Source of the DNA: Acanthaster planci
Lineage: Eukaryota; Echinodermata; Asteroidea; Valvatida; Acanthasteridae
NCBI RefSeq assembly: GCF_001949145.1
Contig: NW_019091361.1
Span: forward strand, 2,713,825-2,777,824
Reading direction: 5' to 3'
Length of the DNA: 64,000 nucleotides
The notes under the pieces were generated by a model. That model saw only the letters and a program-made list of their open reading frames with translations, was not told the DNA's origin and ran no database searches. Positions 10,401 through 20,500 of this stretch are shown here, in pieces. Position 1 is the stretch's first letter. Every line of letters begins with the position of its first letter. Position numbers and translations under genes: made by a program.

Positions 10401-13400
10401 GTAGGCATTCATCATTAATTGCTCAATTTAAAAAAGTTTAACTAAGAGCAGTGGGAACTTTTTTTTTCAGACAAAGTCTAACTATTTATCAAGACTCCTG
10501 AGGGTTGGACACATTCACCGCTTTCATATGAGGGCCTTTTTTCTTTTCAAAATTTAAAACCTATGCACTGTGTTCATTTTGATGGGTGATTTGTGCCTTT
10601 GATAGCAGCTCATCTCCCGATGCTCCATGCCGGTGAAGGAGTCGTGAGATCGGACACAGAAGCCATTCAGTACCTGAAAGAGACCCAGGCAAACTTGGAC
10701 GGGGACTTGACCGATCAGCAGCGAGCCGACAGCTTGGCGCTCAAGGCACTGATGGAAGAGAAGTACCTGCCTGGACTGGTGAGTGGTCCCAAGGTGTTGG
10801 GATTCAGTGAAAACTGCAATGGCTTACAAATTCAGTAATTCACACCTTCAATTCAGTGACGTACTGCTCCCATTCACTCAGTGCTCCTCCAGAGCTGATT
10901 CTCTCTTGACGTCATTAGACAATTTCATTAATGTCACACATCTGTCCTTTTTGGCAAAGAAATTGCCTTGACATTGTGAAATAAACAGTTTACAAATTAC
11001 AAAACTGGTGGTGCTATGTGAAAAACACTATGTTCTCTATCCTGTTCTTGATTAAGTCACCCTGAATAGACCACTGTTTCAAGTTTAATAGTCCCATGCA
11101 GTCTGAGAGAACATGGATCACAGCTATGTGCATGCAGTCCAACCATAGCAGTGTATTGCTTCTGCCAAAACCTAACAACAATTCTACATTGTGGAAAGAT
11201 TAAACCTGCCTTTAAGGAATACTTTAACGTGATATAAAATCATCATGATGTCCGACCAATGTTGTTTTTTAGCTTCACGCCTGGTGGGTTGATGCTAAGA
11301 ACTATGTAGAGTTGATCCGTCCATGGTACGCCAAAGCCTTGCAGTTCCCGCTTAACTACTTCGTTCCTGGCCGGTTAAAGCGAGCCGCTGAAAGGAGGGT
11401 GGAGGTCACACGAGGAGGAGAGCACATGGAGGCTGAAGAAATTACTAGCAGAGTAAGAACACAGCAGTGTGGACGTAGACCTCAACAGAGCTGTCCATTA
11501 TACAAACTGAGTGGCGTAGCCCTGGGAGGGGGGCAACTCTCCCCCATGGGAACTCTTAGCCCCCATGTTGCCCCCGTACCCCTACCACTGAGTAGAGCAT
11601 GGCTGCCCTATTCATCTATACTGATTGCTTTTAGCTTAGTTTTGCTTGGCACATCTAGCTTGCCTTGTCATCCCTCAAAATTAAAAAGTTATCAACAATC
11701 CAGAGTAATTTCCGCAAGTATTGTATTCTTGTCTAAAAGTTTTTGCTTCAAAAGCACATCTGCCGTGCAGTCCCCTGACGCTGATGATTTTTTTAAATAT
11801 ACGATCTGTTGAAGCAATTGCATAAAGATCAATCTTCCATAGATATCAGGGCATGTGAATACAAAATTGTTGACATTTTGACAAAACACCGGCACACATC
11901 TTCCTTTTTTAAAACATTGTATACTGTAAACAGACTCTCATGTACAGCCAGAAAACTGACTGGCATTCCACCAACAGTCAATTGTGCATAATGCTGTTGG
12001 TATTGCAACTTTAGTGAGAATTACATTCAATGTACATGTAATACTGGTACATGTAGTAGACCTAATGGTGCATACTGACATGATGAACCCTACAGGTGTA
12101 CAGTGATGCCAAGGAATGTATAAATCTACTGTCTGAAAAACTTGGTGATGAGGACTTCTTCTTTGGTCCTGTGTAAGTGTAACTTGTATACTTTTCTTTG
12201 ACATGATCATACTTTTGCACCTGTGACTGTCTGGGTCACTGATTGAACGAAATTTAATATTGCAAGCATTTTTTCTGTCATGTTAAGTTCGTACATGGAT
12301 CTCCCCTGTACTTGGTGTATTATGGCATGCACCCGATTTGATGACAAGTGCAGAAATGTCAATATTCATTTTTGGGTGTATGGTTTGAATACGAAAATGC
12401 AATGCACTCTCCAAGAACTTGGCTATGTTTCTCTTGAATGGTTTGAAACTTGGCATGCGTGTGAAGACACTCTCTATCATTACAAATGTGGAGTTTGAAC
12501 TCAATCAGACCTATGGTTTTGTTGTTAAAATATGCGCTGCAGTGATACAGAATAAAATGTTGTTGGGGGGGTGGATGGATTTCCTCCCCTTGGCTCTCTT
12601 AGAAATGAATGTGAGATTTGGTATGGCTTCCAGGTGGCCTCAGTGCTATTTTTAAAACCTCCCCACAAATACCCCAGTAATAATTAGTCCCATCAGTCAG
12701 GTACTAATTGGTACTTGTAATACCGGGTTTCAGTGCAGTGCCCTTTACCCTCCAAGCAGGTCTCAAGTGCTAACCCCCTGTACTTCTAATCCCCAGACCA
12801 ACCTCCCTAGATGCCTTGATCTTCAGCTATCTGGCTCCTTTGCTACGAGCCCCCTTACCCAGCAACCAGTTACAGATGCACCTAAAGGCTACCGATAACC
12901 TGTGTAGGTTCTGCTCCCGTATCCTGCTTAGGTACTTCCCCGATGAACCTCAAGGTAAGATCAGGTGATAGGCAAATCGTGATCGTGTGTGACATCAGCA
13001 CCTCGGCCAAAGTGTAATCGCATCTGACATTGCTGTTCTCATTAGTCAAACTGAAGTTTATTATACGTGTTGGTGCATAGGTACTTTATAGTTGTCCAGG
13101 CTCAGTAAGCTTGATCAATCAGCCGCATTCACAAGTCCGCCATATTGAACTGAAAGGAAAGTTAACTTTTAATTTCAGGAACCTTTGAATAAAAATGAAA
13201 GCACTGAAGTCATGTTCATGACAAATCAATTTCATTTACACTAATAATTCAAAATCTGTCATCTTGATGATCCAAGCCTCATTAAACAACAAATGAAAGT
13301 GAGGTATGGAAACCAAAATCGTCAGGCACCAATCCATTTATCAGATTTCATTGAAAAAGTTAGATTCAGGAAACACCATAAGAATGACTTCCCTTTGAAT

Positions 13401-13958
13401 AAAGATTGATAGACTGTAAGAAATCATGGCACACTGGAGCCAGTCTGTGCTTCGAGTTGTGAGGATTGGGACTGAAAAACTCAATGTAAATTACATCATC
13501 TTGTTGACTCCAACCCTGCTACCTATGTAACGACCGTACACTCTGGCATTTTTTTTCCATTTCCTTGAAGTTCTGTTGGTTGCTTTTTAGTTTTTTCCAG
13601 ATTCAGCCTCAGGTATTCCATTTGAGGAATACAAAAGACCTCACTCATCACTCACTCAAGTAGCACCATCCGGTTTCCGAATTACATCATTCTCAGAACT
13701 GTTTCAGGTGAGCACTTTATTGCCTCTCTGTGTCTTATAACCCATCCAGATCCCGGACCAACTTCTTCCCAGAAGTCCCCGACGGAAGACCCCTTTGATG
13801 ACCCCCACAAGAGGCGCAACCAGGTGCTGGCTGCCGTGGTGGCCATGACGGCGATGGCCAGCTATGCCTTCCTGAGTGGGCTGGTGAGAGTACAGATGAC
13901 CGATTCTGATGGCTCAGGGATAGAACTGGACTATGACGATGGAGAAGAGGGGCACTAA
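7309..13958 (+). CDS. MTX1: Metaxin (MTX1/MTX3 type), complete, seven coding exons
   Basis: Metaxins sit in the mitochondrial outer membrane and act with the SAM complex in beta-barrel import and with MICOS. Exons are 7309-7434, 9826-9895, 10609-10778, 11273-11452, 12096-12172, 12797-12954 and 13750-13958. Phases all agree and give 329 residues (human MTX1 short form 317). Residues 23-35 (DCWKGDWGLPSVD) match human FCWSGGWGLPSVD. RADSLALKALMEEKYLPGL, KNYVELIRPWYAKALQFPLN, FFFGPVPTSLDALIFSYLAP and NLCRFCSRILLRYF follow the human order: a thioredoxin-like N half, then an all-alpha GST C half. Residues 281-309 (KRRNQVLAAVV...) form the C-terminal transmembrane anchor, as in human MTX1 RRRNQILSVLAG. 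That anchor favours MTX1 over MTX3 naming, though one invertebrate gene may stand for both. The ATG carries a YY1-type motif. Confidence 0.95.
9826..9895 (+). CDS. MTX1: Metaxin exon 2
   Basis: 70 nt between a TTTGACAG acceptor and a GTAGGT donor. It encodes TYAQFAGASLRVHK, matching human TYARFTGAPLKVHK. It is too short to stand out as an ORF. Confidence 0.93.
10609..10778 (+). CDS. MTX1: Metaxin exon 3
   Basis: 170 nt between GATAGCAG and GTGAGT. It encodes HLPMLHAGEGVV through ALMEEKYLPGL, the end of the thioredoxin-like half and the start of the helical half. Confidence 0.94.
11273..11452 (+). CDS. MTX1: Metaxin exon 4
   Basis: 180 nt between TTTTTTAG and GTAAGA, phase 0 at both ends. 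It encodes LHAWWVDAKNYVELIRPWYA and the PLNYFVPGR segment matching human PLNFFLPGR. Confidence 0.95.
12096..12172 (+). CDS. MTX1: Metaxin exon 5
   Basis: 77 nt between CCTACAG and GTAAGT. It encodes VYSDAKECINLLSEKLGD then EDFFFGP, matching the human REARECLTLLSQRLGSQKFFFG block. Confidence 0.95.
12797..12954 (+). CDS. MTX1: Metaxin exon 6
   Basis: 158 nt between TCCCCAG and GTAAGA. It encodes SLDALIFSYLAPLL and NLCRFCSRILLRYF, the helical GST-C core. Confidence 0.95.
13601..13740 (+). other. Possible alternative terminal exon of metaxin
   Basis: After a strong pyrimidine tract and AG (TTTTTTCCAG, ending 13600), the frame that continues exon 6 stays open for 35 codons to a GTGAGC donor at 13708. 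If not spliced there, it is open for 10 more codons to TAA at about 13740. The peptide (SASGIPFEEYKRPH...) would replace the membrane anchor. Splicing from 13707 to exon 7 would leave only a 42 nt intron and shift the frame, so an alternative end is the better reading. No homology supports it. Confidence 0.3.
13750..13958 (+). CDS. MTX1: Metaxin exon 7 (membrane anchor and stop)
   Basis: 209 nt after an ATCCAG acceptor to TAA at 13956-13958. It encodes a Pro/Ser/Asp linker, the KRRNQ-flanked transmembrane helix (about residues 286-306) and a 23-residue acidic tail ending DYDDGEEGH. Human MTX1 also ends acidic. Confidence 0.95.
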
Positions 13959-14432
13959 GCCAGGGTTCATTGACCAGTTATGATATTGGCGCGACATAAA
14001 TTGACAAAAAGCAGTCATAATGCAGGTATATAGAGACTTTTTATGTACCCACCTTCCCACCTATTAATCCTTGTCTCTGCAAGTGTAACATCCCATAAAA
14101 AATAGAATTTATTGAAGTCAGACAATTTAAGCCTGTACTACACCCATTCAGCCTTCAAGTTATCCAGAAAAGAGAAATTGAAGAAATCATGTATGACAAG
14201 GATAAAGAAACAAAATCTGGGAACATTTTAACATGCGAACTGAGTTGTCTTAAAACTGTTGGCATCAGGCGAACAATATTTTAGTGAGTTGCGTAACAGC
14301 TCTCAACTTGAGGACTGATTGGGAAAAATATGGTGATGGTTTTTGAGACACCTGTTCTCAATAACTCTCTACCCGTGACTATTTTGAGCCGAGTCTGTTG
14401 CTTTAGGTAAGACTTCAAGCTTTTTCATGGTG

Positions 14433-14592
14433 GAGATAGACTAAAGAAAAGGCTTGCGGTATCCACCATTTAGATCTCTTTTGGAAGAGGTATGGTTCTG
14501 ATAACACTCTCCGGTTCTTATCAGAACCATACCTCTTCCAAAAGCGATCTATCCACATGGTGTTACCACAAGCCCTCTTATCAGTCTATTGC
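14433..14592. repeat. Long foldback downstream of the metaxin stop
   Basis: 14472-14504 and 14518-14550 are 33 bp reverse complements with one mismatch (loop 13 nt). The inner stem holds TTTTGGAAGAGGTATGGTTC. The pairing continues outward with indels over about 40 bp each side (ATAGACT...GGCTTG.GGTA.CACCAT). The total arm is about 70-75 bp. It looks like a foldback MITE and would form a strong RNA hairpin if transcribed. Confidence 0.8.
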
Positions 14593-14696
14593 TTTAGCCA
14601 GGCTACCTTTCCATCCGACCACATGTTCAGCAGCTGTACTGTAGTCCAGAGCAGTGTACTGTCTATCCCTTGGTAAATTATGGCATCCCAAAATGC

Positions 14697-15115
14697 TGTG
14701 ACTCGGTGGTTTAAGCTCCACTTATGTGTGATGGTGTGTGGGTTCCAGCCCCATGGGTACCAGCCATTAATGGATTTGGGGGGGGGCAAGGCAGTGGGGT
14801 CATTCGCCCGCCCTCTCCAAGCCCCCCCCCAGCTCTTTTTTGGTAAGTAATGAAAAGTGAATGGTTGGTTGGTTCTTTTCCCTTCAAAGTGCATGTAAAA
14901 GCCCCAGATGTGGCCTCACCCTTTCGAAAGGCCATGACAAGTTACAGGGAAAAAATCTCTACTTCTTGGCCGACCAAAAGCAAGTTTAGCCTCCCACAAA
15001 TATTGCTCTGGGTCCGGTGTAGGTACCACAGTGTTTGTTGCTTTTCCGGGGCAAGACACTCTCCGACAATTGCTTCTCTCTACCCAAGAGTGTAAATGGG
15101 TACATAGTAGGGTGT
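14697..15115 (+). mobile_element. SINE-like sequence with tRNA-like head
   Basis: GTGACTCGGTGGTTTAAGC resembles a pol III A box region (TGGCTCAGTGGTTAAGC). GTGGGTTCCAGCCCC about 35 bp on resembles a B box. About 300 bp later, CCGGGGCAAGACACTCTCC, CAATTGC and ACCCAAGAGTGTAAATGGGT have the form of a 3' module seen in many marine-invertebrate SINEs. Family assignment is from motif memory. Confidence 0.45.
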
Positions 15116-16742
15116 AGAATGGATCACGCCAATCTTGAGCTGTTGCAGAAAACAAAACTTTGTGGCCAGTAAAAGAGGTGATTGTGAAGAGTTTGAGATT
15201 GCTGTGTAGGGAGTGCTATATTAACACCTCATATTATTTTTTAATGTAATTTTGCAACAACAGCCAGTCAGTGTGTTCATGGATTTTGTGGCCACCGTAT
15301 GGACTTTACAGGGTTCACCAGGGTTATTTCTCAGTCATGTTTTGTTTTTAAGTCAATCTGAATTCTCCCGTTACTCTTTTTTGGCAGAACAGTCAGTGAA
15401 AACTGACATTCCGTTTGTTTGGATGCATTAGCTTGATCAAATTTCTTTGCTCAGTATTTGTTATCATCATATTAAGCACATTTGAGACACAATTATCTTT
15501 TTTGTTTGAGATTTGTTTAAGTTTTTGTATAATTGCAAATAGTAGTCCTTAACTTCACCACACTTGTCATTTTCTTAGCTAGGATCATTCCATTGATTTA
15601 TTTGTGATCTTTGCATTTCAAAGATTTGGCCAACCAGTTCAGATTTTATTTTTTGCGTGTGACATCTGTGAAGGTGGCCCTTTGATTGGAAGTGGAAGAA
15701 AATGCTGTAGCCACTGCTACATTTGAAAGATTATCTTCGGCTATGGTGGTGTTTGTCAGTTTTTGAACCTAAATTTTCTTATTCTAGTGAAATGAAATTC
15801 GAGGAAAAAAAAGAAACACAGAGATATTTGGCATATTGGAATACCCTGTCAGTACAGAACAATTTGGCAAGAAACAAGGACTATAAATCAAAAGTGCTAT
15901 TTGACAGTACTAGGTATGGAGTCTTCCCTTTCACAGTCCTTGACTTATTGATCTCAGAAGGCTGGATAGCACTGTGTCCCAAATCCTCACCACTTTCCAT
16001 GATTCAGTTATCATAGAATCTGTGGATGGTTGAACCCAATCAGTTTGTAACAAATAATGAAATACGTGTATTTGAAAAATAAACCCTAAGTATACTTTGA
16101 GTATTAAAATCATGTTGTCTGGATGCAATGTATGTATTTGTGGTTTTGTTAGAAGCCACTTGTGGCTGGCTTGTTAAAACACATCTGTTTTTTCAGAAAA
16201 ATTTTCATTATGAATGTGTAAGTGCTGAAAGAGAAAAATTCTGAAATTTTGATGCGTTAGAAAAAAAAATTCACCTTTAATCGGCCTTTTCATATTTAAT
16301 TTCAATAAAATAGATTTAAAGTCTTTGACAGTGAAATGGTTGTAGCACTTTTCTCATATTTTTGTTTTAAAAAATTGTTGATAAACATTTCCTTGCCAGT
16401 CCAGATTCTGCACACTCGTACATCTTTTTGAAATGTACACGAAAATCCAGCTTCAAATTAAAAAAAAATATTTCAAATTGTACATCAGAGCCAAGGACCG
16501 GGATGATCATTCTAAAAGAGCACATTTGTGGGATGGAACACAGAGCAAGGTCTGTCCAACTATCTGCAACCGTGGAGCTAGCTCCAAGACGACTGTGCAC
16601 ACACATTGCTGTTACGCATTAAGTTTGACGCGTGCGTGCTTTTGGCAAATCACGACACCCTATTGGTCGAAGAGGTATGTAACACGCGCGTACCACCTGT
16701 CCATGAGCAAAACGGAAGGGCTGCGTAGCACCGTGATCAGAA
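15116..16742. other. Metaxin-MCEE intergenic sequence
   Basis: AT-rich, without recognised exons. ORFs at 15723-16016 and 16367-16759 have no family similarity. Candidate polyadenylation signals for metaxin lie at 16078 and 16304. Confidence 0.5.
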
Positions 16743-16825
16743 TATCGACAAGAATATAATATCAAATCAGTGCTCTGAAGTACCGCAATTCAGCGCACTG
16801 ATTTGGTATTATATTCTTGTCGATA
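16743..16825. repeat. 35 bp inverted repeat with 13 nt loop
   Basis: 16743-16777 and 16791-16825 are reverse complements with two mismatches (arm begins TATCGACAAGAATATAATA). It is a compact foldback element about 0.7 kb upstream of MCEE. No target duplication is clear. Confidence 0.85.
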
Positions 16826-17004
16826 CCCGTCCATGAGCGTTGCGCTACTGCAATTATGGCTTCTAATTCTGGTTGACGAATTGCACTATAGCTAGCTATG
16901 GCTCGCTGAGATCCGCGCAGTGGCGCTAAAACGATCTTTGATGGCTGAGTGTAGGTATGGTGGCCCTGAAGGGACATACAATTCATGAAATTATTTTGCG
17001 ACAC

Positions 17005-17110
17005 GTCGTGAATTTATTCACAACTATTCGTCAATATTTTCGAGACAAGTCGTGAATATTTTCCCGATGTCGTATATTTTTTCACCGCTAGTCGCGAATA
17101 GTTTTTCATT
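17005..17110 (+). repeat. Short tandem array of a ~22 bp GTCGTGAATATTTTC motif
   Basis: About five degenerate copies (GTCGTGAATTTATTCAC, TTCGTCAATATTTTCGAG, GTCGTGAATATTTTCCCG, GTCGTATATTTTTTCACCG, GTCGCGAATAGTTTTTCA) at 20-23 bp spacing. The spacing is close to two DNA helical turns, upstream of MCEE. Confidence 0.6.
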
Positions 17111-17212
17111 TGCTTGGAGGGTAAGTGCGCTAATAACAGACGGCAAATGCGCCATTGGTCTTCATTTTTACCCCGCGTTTACGTGATACCAACAGATTTG
17201 GTAACTCCAGCC

Positions 17213-17516
17213 TCGCTACGCCCCTACTCTAACATCTGTTCCAACTACAGTTGGAACCGTCCCAACTAGAGTGCCGACCCAACTACAGCACATAGGTCCA
17301 GTGTGCATGTGTCCAGCATGTGCCAAAGTCATATTCATTGTTTACAGTGTCATTTTATAGATGAAGCGCCATATTTTTGATGAATTGTGTCAGGTGTGAG
17401 ATGTATAAAACTTGGATAAGGTTGAGAAAATTTCTATAGAAATTGGTCAACAATAGTTGGGCCAGCCCAACTGCACCACTACAGTTGGGACAGACGCTAT
17501 AGTTGGGGCAAAACAT
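17213..17516 (-). mobile_element. MITE-like element M1, copy 2, abutting the MCEE start
   Basis: Reverse-complement copy of 6373-6721. Shared blocks include GTTGGGCTGGCCCAAC, ATTGTTGACCAAT, TTATCCAAGT, GACACAATTCATCAAAAAT and ATATGACTTTGGCACATGCTG. Both ends carry GCCCCAACT- or CGCCCC-type termini. It ends about 16 bp before the MCEE ATG, so it supplies the proximal promoter or the 5' UTR. Confidence 0.8.
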
Positions 17517-17528
17517 AAATAAATACCC

Positions 17529-17542
17529 AAGATGGCGGCGGC
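17529..17542 (+). promoter_or_regulatory. YY1-type AAGATGGCGGC element on the MCEE start codon
   Basis: CAAGATGGCGGCG is identical over 13 bases to the metaxin start. Here it lies just outside the MITE end, so the motif was probably present before the insertion. Confidence 0.6.
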
Positions 17543-17588
17543 CTTGGTTCGGCTGGGAGCACGGCATGTGCTACGAATACGAAGTTCC
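17532..17588 (+). CDS. MCEE: MCEE exon 1 (mitochondrial presequence)
   Basis: 19 codons from ATG to a GTAAGA donor, phase 0. An amphipathic Arg-rich leader with no acidic residue. It is too short to appear as an ORF; assigned by frame fit to exon 2 and by position. Confidence 0.85.
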
Positions 17589-20500
17589 GTAAGAAACGAT
17601 TGGCAAATAAATGGAAAATGAAATTGATTTGAACTAAATTTGTGATCGGAGAGAATGGCGATGGCGATCATGGGAAAGGGACGACAGATACACAAACGAT
17701 ATAACTTGAGCAATTTTTGTGACTTTCCAAATTAAATTTGTTCCACCAGGCATGTTCCATGATGTGTCATATCCAACGTGCAGATTTGCATTTGTTATCA
17801 TGATTATCTGGTTATGATACGTGCGCAGTCATGGCTATCGTGGTTTTGAACAAACTGAAAAAATAACTATCCTGCCAGTACATCATACATGATCTGATGA
17901 TGGTGTTCAGCGCAACCAGTTTATAACACTGTTTAGGCTAGCCCCACGAGTGGGGCACAGACTCTCACTCCCGATCCATAGGATGGATCTGGAGTGGTGA
18001 GAGTCCGTGCCACACTGGGGGGGCTATGTTTAGGCCTAAGTTAAATCATGTTCATGTTATTGTACACCATCCAAAGTTGATGGTTTTGCATGACTTGGTA
18101 CGACTATGAGATCAACTCAGGGGTAGGCCTAGTCCGAGTAACTTGGACTCTACAAATGTACAAATCGCCTTTTTAAACATTTGGATCGACCTAGGGTACT
18201 AGGGTAGGCCTACCCCCAGAACTGTGGGGTCTGATGTCCACTCTTCTTCCAAGGGCAGACGTCGGACCCCACAGTTCTAGGGGTAGGGTATGCCTGCAAT
18301 ACATTTGCGCTAGAGTCAAGAGAGCCCCAGTGGTCAATCCAAAAAGTGGAGACTGTAAAAACACTTTCTATGAAATCCCTTTTGCGTGTATAGATCACTC
18401 ACCCCATCAAACGACCGATTTATTACTTTTGGCGATTTCCAGTTTGTAGAAGTCTGTTAAATTTTGGTTTCTATTTGGGCCATTTGTTTACTACAGTGAT
18501 TGACTCCCAATCGTTGACTGATGCCAAACACAGTGGGGGTCTGTTTGGTCTGGGAACTAGACAGCGTTATCACGTAGATCCCCTGACCGTGACATTGCCA
18601 AAGAATGTTGATGAATGATAAACCAAAATACAATGCTTGGGATCGAGTGTGAACTTGTTGTCAGACATAGCGTGGTGTGGCGCGCACACCATTTGCTTGT
18701 CCTATCCCCATTCCACACAATGATGACGCACACCCATGAATATACCCGATGGATGTTGTTTTTCGACACATCATTGCGTTCATGCATACGCAAGGCTTCA
18801 TTACGAGTGATACAAAGTTGCTGATAAAACTGCAGTTGTGATCACTGTCTTGAATGCTGTCTGGTTCCCAGACCGAACAGACCCCGACTGTGTTTGGCTG
18901 TGGTCAACAATTGGGAGGTAATCACTGTAGTAAACAAATGGCCCAAATCGAAACCAAAATTTCACGGACTTCTACAAACTGGAAATCACCCAAAGTAGTA
19001 TGTTGGTTGTTTGATGGGGTGAGTGATCCACACACGCAAAACGAATTTCGTAGAAGGCATTTTTGCGGCTTTTCTACTTTTTGGATTGACCGTAGTGGGG
19101 CCAAGGGTATGAACGGAGTCCGGTAGACTGGCCCTCTGTCTGGAGCTAGAGTCAAGATTGCCATGATTATGCTTAACAATAGGCCAACATACCCTTGTGC
19201 CCGTACATACAGACATGACGGATAGGGCTACACTAGATGCTTCACAAATGTTACCTACATTGACCTACATGTAAATTGATTCTGGCGACATTTTGAAGTA
19301 TGTCTCGGTGACACATCTAATACATCCAACTCAACCAATAAAAGTCCTGCTTCTGTTTCTCCCTACCCCATACATGTCATGTGGCCTCAGACTTCTTGGT
19401 TGTCAAGACATCATTATTCAGACAGTGCGTGGAGCCTGGGAAGACTGAACCATGTGGCCATAGCTGTGCCAGACCTTAGTAAGAATATTTTGTCTAGAAT
19501 ATGCTGGGAAAGAATGTTGCATCCTAACTCCACTTTAGCTACTGTGTACAAAGTATGTACATGTATATGAGACAAGAGGCAGAGTGCAACATTCTTTCCA
19601 GATGTTAAAGCCATGTCCAAATCGGCTACAGCTTAAAGGGTAGCTGCAATCAATGGTTTTGTTTACAAACCTGTAAAATGCACCTTTGTGCTTCAGTAAA
19701 CCTTATTTTCAACTTTGGTTTCACTATTTGGGTATTTTAATGCTTTTTGTTTTTATGCCGAGTGTTGCCATATTCATGAGCAAAACTGTGATGTCATCTC
19801 GGGAAGAAGCTTCAATGTATATGCTGGTTTGTACACAAAAATTCCAGCGTTTTAGTAGATTTTCCTGGACTAAGTTTTCTCATTGCTGATTGTTTTTTTT
19901 ATGTGCAATGTGCATAGCACTAAGAAACCATTAATCCCTCTCTCAGAAATATTTTTAGTTAGTAAATTCTGGGTGCACAATTTGAACAGAAATATACCTA
20001 TGCACTGAACCATGTCTTCCCTAGATGACTTCACAGCAACAGCGCCCTCAATTGTCCGGGAAAGCATGGATAATTTCGTTGTTCAAAAGTATGCACTTTT
20101 CAATGCATTTAACCAAACAGGAGTGTGTAAGACTTTTCATACATTCAAGAAAAGTACAAAGATGCAGAAAAATTGGGTCAAAGAAAAATTCATTGCAGCT
20201 ACACTTTAAATTGTTGCTAATGGTGCACTGCAGTGAACAGCTGTGGCCAAGAATGACAGTGCTTATTGATACATGATCTAATTTACTTTTTAATTTGCAC
20301 AAGCAGGGCTAGGAGCTTCTGTGTTCATTAAAAACAATGTTTACAAGTCAAACTTGTCCGCACACTGCAAATATGCATCATTTTGACAAGGAAATATTTT
20401 ACCAATTTTTAACCTAGCATTTGGATAATTTTGGACATCAGGAGCGTATTAGTAGAATTTGAGCAACCTACGTCAGGGAAAGTGTGCAAAAAGGCTTGCA

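Larger units (their letters stand above)
13959..16330 (+). other. Likely metaxin 3' UTR and downstream sequence
   Basis: No further coding exon was seen. AATAAA occurs at 16078-16083 and 16304-16309, with no clear earlier polyadenylation signal, so the 3' UTR may be long. It would then contain the foldback at 14433-14592 and the SINE-like sequence at 14697-15115. Confidence 0.4.

Noticed and set aside
10593-10838. 81-codon ORF starting before metaxin exon 3
   Set aside because: It contains real exon 3 but runs through both splice sites; the first five and last 20 codons are intronic.
17885-17935. CTGATGA near 17894 as a hammerhead ribozyme core
   Set aside because: No matching GAAA core and closing stems were found nearby.
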